Source of the DNA: Psychrobacillus sp042885655 | Lineage (GTDB): Bacteria > Bacillota > Bacilli > Bacillales_A > Planococcaceae | Direction of reading: 5' to 3' | NCBI RefSeq assembly: GCF_042885655.1 | Contig: NZ_JBHVRO010000001.1 | Location: 372,001-436,000 of the forward strand | DNA: 64,000 bases | Shown: positions 16,514-26,398 of the stretch, piece by piece | How positions within the stretch are numbered: position 1 is the first letter of the stretch | Layout: every line of letters starts with the position of its first letter | The notes under the pieces: model-generated | Database searches by the model: none | Seen by the model: the letters and a program-made list of their open reading frames with translations, nothing else | What the model was told of the DNA's origin: nothing | Program-made: the position numbers and the translations under genes

Positions 16514-19500
16514 ATGAAAAAAAACTATGTAAAAATTATTGTCATTATTGGAGTTTTACTTATAAGTGCATTCGCCTTGAATACCATCCTAGGAAAAGAA
16601 AAATCGGTTGCACCAAAAGTTGTGAATGGTGTTTTAGATTTAGGTAATTATGAGTTTAACGGAGCCGAACCAGTTGAAATGAATGGTGAATGGGAGTTTG
16701 TTCCTAATAAGCTGTTAAACTCTGAGGAATTTGATAAACAACAATCATCACTTGTTCAAGTCCCATCGCTATGGACGAAATACGAACTAGATGGTGAAGA
16801 GATACCCAAATATACTAGTGGTACCTATCGATTAAGAATCTTATTGAATGATCCGACAGAAGTGTTAGGGATAAAAACAACTAATATTCGTATGTCGAAT
16901 GCTATTTATATAGATGGCAAGCTGTTAGGTAAAAGTGGAATTCCGGCAGAGAATTCTACTTACACACCTCATAATACCCCGTATGTCTCTTACTTTTCTC
17001 CTAACGAGGACGAGGTAGAATTGATCGTACATGTTGCTAATTTTGACTATGCATCAGGGGGAGGAATTTTAGGTTCTATTTTAATAGGTGATCAAAATAG
17101 TATAGGAAAACTTCGGGATAGTTCTCTTGCATATGACTGGATAACCATTGCCGCCTTTTCCACCATGTTCATATACTTTTTAGGTACTTATCTGCATGCA
17201 AGGATTGGAATGGAACAGCTTTTCTTTTCACTTTTTTGTTTTGCCAATGTCTTATATGCAATTTCTCATGGAGAGAAGGTATTTTTACAACTATTCCCAT
17301 CGACACCTTATGCATTATTTGAAAGATTTCAATCCTTATCAAGTATTTGGATAGGTTTGTTTATGCTATGCTTTTTTCACACTTCTTTAAAACAACTTGC
17401 AAATAAAGGGATAGTGAAATTTCTCTATGTAGTGGGTATTTTGTTAACGGGATCTGCACTACTACCCGTCAAGATGAACTCAGGATTTCAAATCTATTAT
17501 TCTCTTTATATATTTATCATTTTAGTGTATATCCTCTATTTACAAATTATTGCTATATCCAAAAAGGCTGTCGGTGCTTCTTATTTAATCTTTAGCACTA
17601 TCACCATTTTCATCTATTTTACTGTCGGAACATTAAATGTTATGACAAATTATGCACTCAATATAATACCTCCTTTATTTCCTTTTATTTGTTTAACGAT
17701 GCTCTCACTCTATATTTCTCATCGTTTCATGGATTCCTTCTTAAAAAAGGAAGAGTTGTCTAAGGCTCTATTACGAGTGGATAAGTTGAAGGATGAGTTT
17801 CTAGCAAAGACTTCTCATGAATTTCGCACTCCATTGCATGGAATTATTGCAATTTCTCAGTCTATGCTGGAGGACAGAAAATCTACATTAAAAGTAGAGG
17901 AAGAAGAAAAAATGGGGTTAATTGTAGGTACTGCTCAGCGTTTGTCTAATCTAGTAAATGATATTTTGGATTTTTCGAAACTGAAAGAAGGAGATTTAAG
18001 CGTCAACATTTCCCCAGTGGATTTATATGCTATTACACATGTCGTAGTGGAAACTTTTACATATATGATAGACAAAGATGTGAAGATTGTTAATCATATA
18101 CAGCGGGGACAATTCGTAATGGCAGACGAGGAAAGACTTCGTCAAATTTTATATAATTTAATAGATAATGCTGTTAAGTATACGATTCGCGGGCAAGTGG
18201 AAATTAATTGCTACGAACAGGAAGAAAATTTAGTTATAGAAGTTATTGATACTGGCATTGGAGTTGCTCCGGAGAATTTAAAACACGTATTTGAGCCTTT
18301 TCGCCAATACAGCAATTCAAGTGGAGGAACTGGTCTAGGTTTAAGTGTTACGAAAGAGCTTGTTCATATTCAAGGAGGGACTATCACTGTAGATTCAACC
18401 GTTAATAAGGGAACTACCTTTTCTGTTACTTTGCCTAAAGCAACCAGTTTGAAAGAGGCAATGCAGCATCCTTTTTCTATTTCTATGCCTTATATCGTAG
18501 AAAATAAGGAAAGAAAAAAAGTGATTATTGCAGATGATGATCATGTGAATTTGAAAGTATTAATAGATATGCTTATGGCAGAGGACTATTTCATCATTGC
18601 GGTTGATAGTGGAAAGGCAGTTTTGGAGCAGATGAAAAAGCATACGGATGTAGATCTTGTAATTTTAGACATAATGATGCCAGAAGTTTCCGGGTATGAA
18701 GTTTGTCTACAATTGAGGAAGTCTTACTTACCATCTGAGCTGCCTATTTTAATGCTAACGGCTGCTGTTCGACCAGAAGATATGGTTGCAGCTTTTCAGT
18801 CGGGTGCGAATGATTTTTTACATAAACCATTCGATACATCGGAGTTAAAGACTAGAATAAGAAATTTATTATTAATGAAGGAATCGTCCGAAAATGCTGT
18901 GAAAATGGAGGTAGCTTTTTTACAGGCGCAAATTAAACCTCATTTTATTTACAATGTATTAAACTCGATTCTCTCCCTTAGTTATTTAGATTTGGATAAA
19001 GCACGTGCCATGATTACAGATTTCGCAAACTTCATGAGAGGAAGCTTTTCCTTTGAAAATACACATAGTTCAGTACCATTAGAAAAGGAACTTTCCCTTA
19101 TTCAATCCTATGTGAATATACATCGCACTAGGTTTCCTGAGCAGCTAGTATGGCAGGTACAAATGGATGATTCACTCCATTGTCTTATTCCTCCATTACT
19201 ACTGCAGCCTATCGTTGAAAATGCAATTGTTCATGGCTTAAAAATGAAGGATGGCCAAGGAACTGTCAGGCTCATAGTTAAAAGGGAAAATGACCGGATT
19301 GTCTTCCGAATAACAGATAATGGTCTAGGGATGTCTGAGCAACGACTACAACAAATTTGGAATGTAGAAAAGGAAAAAGGTCAAGGTGTTGGACTTCAAA
19401 ATATAGAAAAACGTCTAAAATATTTTGAAGATGCATCCATTCAAATAACTAGTGAGGAACATAAAGGAACTACAGTGGAAATAAGATTCCCACTAATACA

Positions 19501-19522
19501 AAGTGAAAAGGGGGGACGTTAA
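16514..19522 (+). CDS. Large hybrid sensor: 7TMR-DISM sensor, histidine kinase, receiver, second LytS-type kinase
   Basis: 1002 residues. Order: N-terminal membrane segment (about 8-25); extracellular 7TMR-DISM sugar-binding-like sandwich (about 45-190, with ...EPVEMNGEWEFVPNKLL); seven-helix 7TM-DISM block (about 200-400); HisKA domain with His435 (TSHEFRTPLHG); HATPase (N box DNAVKYT, then DTGIGV and GGTGLGL); receiver with Asp719 (VILDIMMPEV); and a second kinase core of the LytS/His_kinase type with His810 (QAQIKPHFIYNVLNS) and its own ATPase (ENAIVHGL, DNGLGM). Two phospho-acceptor kinase modules in one chain is unusual. Its stop codon directly abuts the response regulator gene, so the two are a pair. 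The extracellular domain suggests sensing of a carbohydrate-like ligand (inference). Confidence 0.93.
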   Translation: MKKNYVKIIVIIGVLLISAFALNTILGKEKSVAPKVVNGVLDLGNYEFNGAEPVEMNGEWEFVPNKLLNSEEFDKQQSSLVQVPSLWTKYELDGEEIPKYTSGTYRLRILLNDPTEVLGIKTTNIRMSNAIYIDGKLLGKSGIPAENSTYTPHNTPYVSYFSPNEDEVELIVHVANFDYASGGGILGSILIGDQNSIGKLRDSSLAYDWITIAAFSTMFIYFLGTYLHARIGMEQLFFSLFCFANVLYAISHGEKVFLQLFPSTPYALFERFQSLSSIWIGLFMLCFFHTSLKQLANKGIVKFLYVVGILLTGSALLPVKMNSGFQIYYSLYIFIILVYILYLQIIAISKKAVGASYLIFSTITIFIYFTVGTLNVMTNYALNIIPPLFPFICLTMLSLYISHRFMDSFLKKEELSKALLRVDKLKDEFLAKTSHEFRTPLHGIIAISQSMLEDRKSTLKVEEEEKMGLIVGTAQRLSNLVNDILDFSKLKEGDLSVNISPVDLYAITHVVVETFTYMIDKDVKIVNHIQRGQFVMADEERLRQILYNLIDNAVKYTIRGQVEINCYEQEENLVIEVIDTGIGVAPENLKHVFEPFRQYSNSSGGTGLGLSVTKELVHIQGGTITVDSTVNKGTTFSVTLPKATSLKEAMQHPFSISMPYIVENKERKKVIIADDDHVNLKVLIDMLMAEDYFIIAVDSGKAVLEQMKKHTDVDLVILDIMMPEVSGYEVCLQLRKSYLPSELPILMLTAAVRPEDMVAAFQSGANDFLHKPFDTSELKTRIRNLLLMKESSENAVKMEVAFLQAQIKPHFIYNVLNSILSLSYLDLDKARAMITDFANFMRGSFSFENTHSSVPLEKELSLIQSYVNIHRTRFPEQLVWQVQMDDSLHCLIPPLLLQPIVENAIVHGLKMKDGQGTVRLIVKRENDRIVFRITDNGLGMSEQRLQQIWNVEKEKGQGVGLQNIEKRLKYFEDASIQITSEEHKGTTVEIRFPLIQSEKGGR

Positions 19523-20614
19523 ATGTTAAAAGCCATTTTGGTGGATGATGAAATTTTATCAATCGAATTATTAGAAGCGATGCTAAAAGAAATTGGAGGA
19601 ATCGAAATTATAGGCAAGTTTGCCAATCCATTAGAAGGGTTGGGAAGTTTTGAAGCACTGCAACCCGATATTCTATTTCTTGATATCGAGATGAAAGAGT
19701 TGAATGGAATAAAAGTGGCAGAAAAAATCGAGGAGATGACTTCACAAGTGGATGTCGTATTTGTTACGGCTTACGATGAATATGCGCTAGAAGCATTTAA
19801 TGTCCATGCTGTTGACTACATTCTAAAGCCAATTGAAAAAAGACGTTTAGAAAAAACTGTTCGGAGAATTGGTCAGCGTAGAAAACTGCCAAATCCGCCT
19901 TCTAATCTTGCGCCATTACTTCATGCAAGTTTTCTTGGCGGCTTCCGAGTAGACCATCAAAATGAACCGATTAAGTGGAGGACAAAAAAGGTAAAAGAGT
20001 TTTGTGCATATCTCATCCATCAAGGTAAACCTGTACAACGGGAAATGATTATGGAAGAACTATGGCCAGAACGAACTGTAGATAAGGCAGCTGCAATGTT
20101 GCACACGAGTGTATATCATTTACGGAAAGAATTGAAAAGTCACGGGTTTCACGATTCAGTTAAATTTGTAGATGAGCGTTATTCTTTATCCATTGAGTTT
20201 AATAGTGACGTACAAGATCTCCAAAAGGTGTTAAATAAAACACAAAATAAAACCGAAGATGTAAAGAAGCTGATAGATTTATATAAGAACCATTATTTAG
20301 CCGAAGAATATTATGACTGGGCGATGGAAGAACGAGAACAGCTACAAAAAAAAGTCACACAGTTTTTAGAGAAGTTTATCGCAGCTAATAACATTGAAAC
20401 AAAAACAGATAGTGTTATAAAAGAAGCCATTGAAAAGCTAATTGAAATCGATCCTTGGGAAGAAGGATACACAATCCAACTGGTTCAGTATTATATCCAA
20501 CAAGGTAGTAATCGAACGGCAATACAAGTCTACAATAACTATAAAACGATTCTATGGCAACAGTTAGGAGTAAAGCCACAGAAAAAACTAGAAGATTTGA
20601 TGAAAAGTATATAA
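19523..20614 (+). CDS. Response regulator with winged-helix and BTAD output (SARP-like)
   Basis: 363 residues: receiver domain 1-120 with Asp54 (LFLDIEMKELNG) and the conserved Lys in YILKPIEKRR; winged-helix DNA-binding region about 135-225 (HASFLGGFRVDHQNEPIKWR, then VKEFCAYLIHQ); bacterial transcriptional activator domain about 225-363 (TPR-like helices, EEGYTIQLVQYYIQQGSNRTAIQVYNNY). It starts immediately after the kinase stop and is the obvious partner of its receiver/LytS part. Receiver-plus-BTAD regulators often activate nearby genes, making the large surface protein genes downstream candidate targets. A terminator follows at 20624-20662. Confidence 0.93.
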   Translation: MLKAILVDDEILSIELLEAMLKEIGGIEIIGKFANPLEGLGSFEALQPDILFLDIEMKELNGIKVAEKIEEMTSQVDVVFVTAYDEYALEAFNVHAVDYILKPIEKRRLEKTVRRIGQRRKLPNPPSNLAPLLHASFLGGFRVDHQNEPIKWRTKKVKEFCAYLIHQGKPVQREMIMEELWPERTVDKAAAMLHTSVYHLRKELKSHGFHDSVKFVDERYSLSIEFNSDVQDLQKVLNKTQNKTEDVKKLIDLYKNHYLAEEYYDWAMEEREQLQKKVTQFLEKFIAANNIETKTDSVIKEAIEKLIEIDPWEEGYTIQLVQYYIQQGSNRTAIQVYNNYKTILWQQLGVKPQKKLEDLMKSI

Positions 20615-20623
20615 AAATGACTG

Positions 20624-20662
20624 AATCCACCTAATTTCTATTAATAAGGTGGATTTTTTGTC
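20624..20662 (+). terminator. Terminator after the response regulator
   Basis: AATCCACCT / AGGTGGATT stem followed by TTTTTT. Confidence 0.85.
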
Positions 20663-20746
20663 GTTTACTGGCAGTATTGTTCAGAAAATGTCTAGTCTAA
20701 AGTGCTAGAATAACTATAGTAAAAATTACCCTATATAGGAGGACAA

Positions 20747-23317
20747 ATGATATTGATGTTCAGAAATAGATTTTTAAAAATACTTTCTAGTTTTCTAGTT
20801 TTCTTATTAGTGTTTAACCTTTTTTCTTTTGCGGGAATGGTGAAACTTAATGCCTCTGCTAAATCTGATGATATAGCTGGAGTAACTGTAACTATTGGAG
20901 ATGTTACGGTTGGAAAAGGACTAGTCGAAGAAATTCCAGTTACTATTAATACTCCTGTGTCAGGAATTGCAGCATATGGCTTAAAAATCAATTATGATTC
21001 GAATGTTCTAGAAGTGTTAGACATAATTCCAAATGACTCAATTGGTGATTATTTTGTTTCTAATACTAGTGAGCAAGAAGATAGGCTAGCAGTAGTATGG
21101 GTTGATATGACTGGAGGAGATTCTCCTATATCAACAGCAACAGAATTATTCAAGATAAAAGTAAAAGTAAAAAGCGATGCTGAATTAGGAAACAGTGCAT
21201 TGACTATTGATAAAAATAATATAGAAAACTTTAACTTTTATGATTCGGAGTTACAAGACATTCAAGCTGATTTAGTGAATGGAAAGATAAATGTTGTTAA
21301 TAGTTATAATGTGAAATTTGAAGTTGTTAATGGAAGTGAAGTAGACTCTCAAATTATTATGGAAAATGGAAAAGTGGGAAAACCTGCAAATCCAACAAGA
21401 GATGGTTATACATTCGCTGGATGGTATACAACTGAATCTTTTACAACAGAATTTGATTTTACTACCGTTATAAATGAACCGAAAATATTATATGCAAGAT
21501 GGATTTCGGACTTACCGAATGCAAATATTAATCTAAGCAATTTAGAATTATCAGCTGGTTCGTTAAGCCCAACGTTCGCTATGGACACTGAAATCTATAC
21601 AGTAAATGTAGAAAATAGCTTATCTAGCATAAAAGTTACTCCTACTGTTGCAGACAACAAGGCAACAGTAACAGTGAATGGTCTATTAGTTGAAAGTGGT
21701 AAAGCAAGTAGGGATATCAACTTAAATGTCGGGGAAAATAACATCACTATTGTAGTGACAGCAGAGGATGGAAGTACCAAGACATATGGGATTACAGTAA
21801 TGAGAGCACCGGCACAAACAAGCCCAGTTGCCCCAAATGTAACGAAAGACGATTTAACAAACAAGCTACTTGGAGCAGACAGCACAATGGAATATTCGAC
21901 AGACGGTGGCGGTATGTGGACGGGTTATGATCCGGACGATACCCCAACATTTAATGGAAACGTAACCGTTCAAATCCGAGTGAGAGCAAGCGGAAGTATA
22001 CCAGCCGGAGCAATTACAACGTTAACATTTACAAAAAATCCAACTTCAAGCAGTGACAATAACAATGGAGGACAATCAACATCATCTTCTAACATAGAAA
22101 AAATTGTAGTCGACGTAGATGGAAAAAATGGAACTAATTTAACGAAAACACCAATAACACGTACAACAGATTCAAATGGTAAGGTGAAAGACCACGTTTC
22201 CATGTCCGAAGATATTGCCAAGGAAACAGTTCAAAAAGCGAAGCAACAAGGGACTGACACTGCACGAATTATCATTCCGGACACGAATGATAAGGTTTCC
22301 GAAGTAGTAGTAGAAATTCCGAAATCAGCTTTAAAACAATTGAATGATGGGCAGCTGAAATTAGAAATTGCAACAGATAATGCGATTATTTCGATACCAA
22401 CTAAATCCTTATCCACGTTTAGTGAGGATCTATATTTCCGAGTTGTACCTATCAAAATGAAGGAACTACAAAAGCAAGTGGAAGAACGTGCAAAAAAAGA
22501 ACAAGTAATTCAAGAAATCGCAAAAAATCAGAACGTTCAAATTATCGGGCGTCCAATGGAAATAGATACCAATATGCAAAGCAGAGAAGTTTCCATTTTG
22601 CTTCCTTTAAAAGAAGACTTACCAAAGGATTCAAAAGCACGAGATGAACTGTTAAAAAATCTCGTCATTTTTGTTGAACATAGTGATGGCACCAAGGAAG
22701 TAGTTAGAGGAAAGGTGGTTCCTTACAAAAACAACTCCGATTTGGGGCTAGAATTTACTATTTCTAAGTTCAGTACTTTCTCCATTGTATATATGGATGG
22801 TGCTAAAGCATTTTTTGATGGTAAAGTTTGTGGTTCTGACAAACTTCCAGCAAGTGCAATTGGCTGCCTAAGCATAAAAAAATCTTTACCTGTTTATGAA
22901 CTTGTAAACAATCGACTGAAGAAAGTGGATAGTTTGAAAAAAGGACAAGCAGCTCCTGCATATGAAAATATTTCACCTATGCTTGGATTAGGCGGAGAAA
23001 TTTGGGTAGAACGAACAAATTCTATTCGATATGAGACACCTTCTAGAACAATGCTAGACAAAAATTCCCTAACAGGATCGAGCCGAACAAAGCAAATATG
23101 GAAAGGCCTTGAGCTACATCCTGGACAAATCGGTAAAATTAAGGTTATGGAAGATACGGTCGTATGGGAAAAAATCAACAAAACTATAAAACTTGCACGA
23201 GTATTGAAAAAAGGCGAACAATACCGTGTATATCGAAACGTTCCTAGTTTGTATAGTATCGGAGATGGCAAATATATCGTGCAAAACGAACAAGTCATTC
23301 TGCAAAATGCTAAATAA
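20747..23317 (+). CDS. Secreted multidomain surface protein with cohesin-like, InlB-B-like and cadherin-like domains
   Basis: 856 residues with a signal peptide (about 1-37, ending near LNASA). A cohesin-type beta sandwich (about 45-175; GISAYGLKINYDSNVLEV-like pattern) is followed by a Listeria-Bacteroides (InlB B) repeat about 185-250 (NPTRDGYTFAGWYT), a cadherin-like/Big-type domain about 255-350, a DUF4073-like segment about 360-425, a Ser/Asn linker, and a large C-terminal region of unknown fold (about 440-856). No LPXTG, S-layer homology or other anchor is seen. AGGAGG is 4 nt from this ATG and 13 nt from the next ATG (20756), so the start is uncertain. It is transcribed from its own promoter behind the two-component pair. 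Cohesins bind dockerins; no dockerin gene is in the window. Confidence 0.85.
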   Translation: MILMFRNRFLKILSSFLVFLLVFNLFSFAGMVKLNASAKSDDIAGVTVTIGDVTVGKGLVEEIPVTINTPVSGIAAYGLKINYDSNVLEVLDIIPNDSIGDYFVSNTSEQEDRLAVVWVDMTGGDSPISTATELFKIKVKVKSDAELGNSALTIDKNNIENFNFYDSELQDIQADLVNGKINVVNSYNVKFEVVNGSEVDSQIIMENGKVGKPANPTRDGYTFAGWYTTESFTTEFDFTTVINEPKILYARWISDLPNANINLSNLELSAGSLSPTFAMDTEIYTVNVENSLSSIKVTPTVADNKATVTVNGLLVESGKASRDINLNVGENNITIVVTAEDGSTKTYGITVMRAPAQTSPVAPNVTKDDLTNKLLGADSTMEYSTDGGGMWTGYDPDDTPTFNGNVTVQIRVRASGSIPAGAITTLTFTKNPTSSSDNNNGGQSTSSSNIEKIVVDVDGKNGTNLTKTPITRTTDSNGKVKDHVSMSEDIAKETVQKAKQQGTDTARIIIPDTNDKVSEVVVEIPKSALKQLNDGQLKLEIATDNAIISIPTKSLSTFSEDLYFRVVPIKMKELQKQVEERAKKEQVIQEIAKNQNVQIIGRPMEIDTNMQSREVSILLPLKEDLPKDSKARDELLKNLVIFVEHSDGTKEVVRGKVVPYKNNSDLGLEFTISKFSTFSIVYMDGAKAFFDGKVCGSDKLPASAIGCLSIKKSLPVYELVNNRLKKVDSLKKGQAAPAYENISPMLGLGGEIWVERTNSIRYETPSRTMLDKNSLTGSSRTKQIWKGLELHPGQIGKIKVMEDTVVWEKINKTIKLARVLKKGEQYRVYRNVPSLYSIGDGKYIVQNEQVILQNAK

Positions 23318-23332
23318 CATTTAAATTATATA

Positions 23333-23364
23333 GTGAAAAGTTCGTATCTATCGAACTTTTCATT
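23333..23364 (+). terminator. Terminator after the cohesin-like surface protein
   Basis: TGAAAAGTTCG / CGAACTTTTCA stem with a short loop, 16 bp behind the stop, followed by TTTC and ATTT. Confidence 0.75.
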
Positions 23365-23405
23365 TCATTTGAAATACGAAATTTTAAAAAGAAAGGATAA
23401 AAAGA

Positions 23406-26057
23406 ATGAATAAAAAAATAATCAAACAAACTGTTGCTTCTGCCTTGCTCACTTCATTTATCTTCTCTTTTTCTACTATCACTTACGGTAAAGAGAATAC
23501 TATCCAACAATCGATAGATACAGTTAAATTAGAGATGAAAAGAGCACCTCTCTATTATGTAGACTCAGCATTAAAGAACGTAATAGAACCAAGTAAAGAT
23601 CTATACCCAGTACTGAACAATGTGAAAAAGCATTATAACGAAGTCAAGAAACTAATTGATTCATCTAATCTTTCTTCTAAAGAAAAGAAAGATAAGATAA
23701 AAGAATTAGATTCATTGTATGAAGAAAAAATAACGAAAGGATTAATCCCATATATAGACGCTTACAATTACGCTGTAAAATATTTAGACCCGATTTTAAA
23801 AGAAATGTTAGTTGCTCATGCAGCAGGGAACTTAGATGGTGTAGAGGAGGCATACCATAAATTATCGTACCAATTAGACTCCCGCACATCGATTTTGTAT
23901 CGCTTCACAGGAAAAGCACCACGCGACCTAATATTAGAAAAATATAAAAAGCCATCTGATGCAAAACGAGAAGAACTACGAATTCCTGTTACGATCTATA
24001 TGAAAAACAATGAGGTCTTAAGATTATGGAATGAGGGGAAAAAAGAAGAAGCAAGAAAAGTGATGGATGAGGTTTTAGCTCTTACTTCGAAAACCTCCAA
24101 CAACGCTGGAACAAATTATTCCAATCTCTTATCAAAAGAAGTAAAGGAAGCAGAAGCACTCTTCGCTTCTAATCCAATACAACAGCCAGAAGTTCCAAGC
24201 AATCCGCCTACAAGTGGTGGAGGTAGCGAAACACCGTCTGAAAACTCAGCACAAAGAGCATTACGCTTAGCAAAAAGTAACTCTATTACAGAGTTGATGA
24301 ATTATAAAAACGAAACAGACTACAGCCCGGAAAATTGGTTGAGCATTCAATCATTGAAAACTACCGGTACAAACGCGATTTCTACAGCGTTAACTACTAC
24401 TGAGGTTGTCCAAGCATTAGCCAATGCAAAAGCGGATATCGATGCAGTAAAAACAATTGCGCAAGAGGAAGCAGACCAACAAAATGCATTAGCTTCTGCT
24501 AAAACATTAGCAATCAATGAGTTAACGAGTTACAAAAACGAAACAGACTACAGCCCGGAAAATTGGTTGATCATTCAATCATTGAAAACTACTGGTATGA
24601 ATGCGATTTCGACATCGTTAACCACTGCTGAGGCTTTCCAAGCATTAGCCAATGCAAAAGCAGATATTGATGCAGTAAAAACAATTGCGCAAGAGGAATT
24701 AGACCAACAAAATGCATTAGCTTCTGCTAAAACATTAGCAATCAATGAGTTAACGAGTTACAAAAACGAAGCAGACTACAGCCCTGAAAATTGGTTGATC
24801 ATTCAATCATTGAAAACAACAGGATCAAACGCAATTTCGACATCGTTAACTACTGCTGAGGTTGCCCAAGCATTAGCCAATGCAAAAGCGGATATTGATG
24901 CAGTAAAAACAATTGCGCAAGAGGAATTAGACCAACAAAATGCATTAGCTTCTGCTAAAACATTAGCAATCAATGAGTTAACTATTTACAAAAACGAAGC
25001 AGACTACAGCCCTGAAAATTGGTTGATTATTCAATCATTGAAAACTACCGGTATGAATGCGATTTCGACATCGTTAACTACTGCTGAGGCTGCCCAAGCA
25101 TTAGCAAATGCAAAAGCAGATATTGATGCAGTAAAAACAATTGCGCAAGAGGAATTAGACCAACAAAATGCATTAGTTTCTGCTAAAACATTAGCAATCA
25201 ATGAGTTAATGAATTATAAAAAAATAGCAGACTACAGTCCGATGAATTGGTTTATCATTCAATCAATGAAAACTACAGGTACGAACGCAATTTCGACAGC
25301 GTTAACTACTACTGAGGTTGCCCAAGCATTAGCCAATGCAAAAGCGGATATCGATGCAGTACAAACAATTGCGCAAGAACTACCAGTTGCTATTCTTGTG
25401 AATCAAACTGTAGCTCCAGGAGCAAGCGTTTCTTTTAGTAGTAGTAAGGCAGGAGTTGGCTATTTAGTAGACGCATCACTAGATTCGACAGATATAGATA
25501 GTGAAGAAAAATTAGAAGAATTGGTAAATAGAGGTTTAGCATCTAAAGCTTCCATTACCATCGCAAATGCAAATACTACAATAAATGCACCTGCTACTTA
25601 TGGAGAATATAACTTAATTGTCGTGGATAATTTCGGAAACCTATCTACAAGAAATTTGAATAATATTGTAACAGTAGGAACCTTCATTCTTTCTGATAAT
25701 AATGGAAGCCGCTATCCATATCAATTCAAGACAAATCAGCAATTTAGTAGCATTACACCTATGGTGATGGCAACGGAAAAAATAACAAACGCAACTTTAA
25801 CGTTTAAATTTATTGGGGTACAAGTTCCTAAAGTAACTGATTATTATAATGAAAACAATAATGGATGGAAACAAGTCACATCAGGAAGAATTAATGGTAA
25901 TATTGTTACATTTCAAAATGTTAATTTAGATGTTGGTGAATGGTTTATGATCGAAATTAGAAGTTTCATAGCTCCAAGCTTACCAGGAATGTATTTTATT
26001 GAGGTACAAGTCAATTCCAATCCTGTACAAAAGATGAAAATTAATATTACAGAATAA
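23406..26057 (+). CDS. Secreted surface protein with SbsC-like N-terminal module and five 76-residue repeats
   Basis: 883 residues with a signal peptide (about 1-29). The N-terminal 30-260 is helical and contains an APRDLILEKYKKP segment that also occurs in the protein at 29716-30792; I relate it tentatively to helical S-layer (SbsC-like) domains. A PQQP/Ser/Gly linker leads to five tandem, nearly identical 76-residue repeats (about 285-664; core ADYSPENWLIIQSLKTTG...ALANAKADIDAVKTIAQEE), then a C-terminal beta-rich region (about 665-883). No anchor motif is visible. RBS GAAAGGAT. It follows the cohesin-like gene by 88 bp but behind a terminator. Probably a fibrous cell-surface component. Confidence 0.85.
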   Translation: MNKKIIKQTVASALLTSFIFSFSTITYGKENTIQQSIDTVKLEMKRAPLYYVDSALKNVIEPSKDLYPVLNNVKKHYNEVKKLIDSSNLSSKEKKDKIKELDSLYEEKITKGLIPYIDAYNYAVKYLDPILKEMLVAHAAGNLDGVEEAYHKLSYQLDSRTSILYRFTGKAPRDLILEKYKKPSDAKREELRIPVTIYMKNNEVLRLWNEGKKEEARKVMDEVLALTSKTSNNAGTNYSNLLSKEVKEAEALFASNPIQQPEVPSNPPTSGGGSETPSENSAQRALRLAKSNSITELMNYKNETDYSPENWLSIQSLKTTGTNAISTALTTTEVVQALANAKADIDAVKTIAQEEADQQNALASAKTLAINELTSYKNETDYSPENWLIIQSLKTTGMNAISTSLTTAEAFQALANAKADIDAVKTIAQEELDQQNALASAKTLAINELTSYKNEADYSPENWLIIQSLKTTGSNAISTSLTTAEVAQALANAKADIDAVKTIAQEELDQQNALASAKTLAINELTIYKNEADYSPENWLIIQSLKTTGMNAISTSLTTAEAAQALANAKADIDAVKTIAQEELDQQNALVSAKTLAINELMNYKKIADYSPMNWFIIQSMKTTGTNAISTALTTTEVAQALANAKADIDAVQTIAQELPVAILVNQTVAPGASVSFSSSKAGVGYLVDASLDSTDIDSEEKLEELVNRGLASKASITIANANTTINAPATYGEYNLIVVDNFGNLSTRNLNNIVTVGTFILSDNNGSRYPYQFKTNQQFSSITPMVMATEKITNATLTFKFIGVQVPKVTDYYNENNNGWKQVTSGRINGNIVTFQNVNLDVGEWFMIEIRSFIAPSLPGMYFIEVQVNSNPVQKMKINITE
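24258..25397 (+). repeat. Five tandem 228-bp coding repeats
   Basis: Units start at 24258, 24486, 24714, 24942 and 25170, each exactly 228 bp (76 codons). Units 2-4 are nearly identical at DNA level; unit 1 and unit 5 have diverged at their outer ends. The equal lengths and high identity suggest recent expansion or gene conversion, so copy number may vary between strains. Confidence 0.95.
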
Positions 26058-26142
26058 TAATTTATTCCAGGGAAAGATGCGACTATACAACTTAGAATAT
26101 TAATTAAATTGTATTTAGCACAAGATACTTATTTAGAAACTC

Positions 26143-26180
26143 CTTCATCAAGAAATTGAATGAGGTGAGTTTTTTCTTGG
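26143..26180 (+). terminator. Terminator after the repeat surface protein
   Basis: AACTC-CTTCAT region pairs with ATGAGG-TGAGTT and is followed by TTTTT. Confidence 0.65.
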
Positions 26181-26349
26181 GCTTTCTAACAATTAAAAGA
26201 TTATGAAACCAAAGTAGATTCCCGAAAAAATAGTGGCAATCATCATTCTTAACTCCTGTTAGCTGTTTTTACAAGTCAGGTATCGCCTTAGTGAAATCCA
26301 ATCTACCAAGTAAATTTAATAGAGTTATGTCATTGATTATCAGCAAAAT

Positions 26350-26390
26350 ATAAAACACCTGTTGTAGACCAACAGGTGTTGTTTAGTATG
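26350..26390 (-). terminator. Terminator after the M28 peptidase
   Basis: AACACCTGTTG / CAACAGGTGTT perfect stem with 5-nt loop; on the minus strand it is followed by TTTATATTTT. It sits 9 bp beyond the stop. Confidence 0.85.
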
Positions 26391-26398
26391 AACTCTAT

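Noticed and set aside
24258..25397. CRISPR-like tandem repeats
   Set aside because: The repeats are 228 bp, directly adjacent without spacers, and in frame inside a surface-protein gene.
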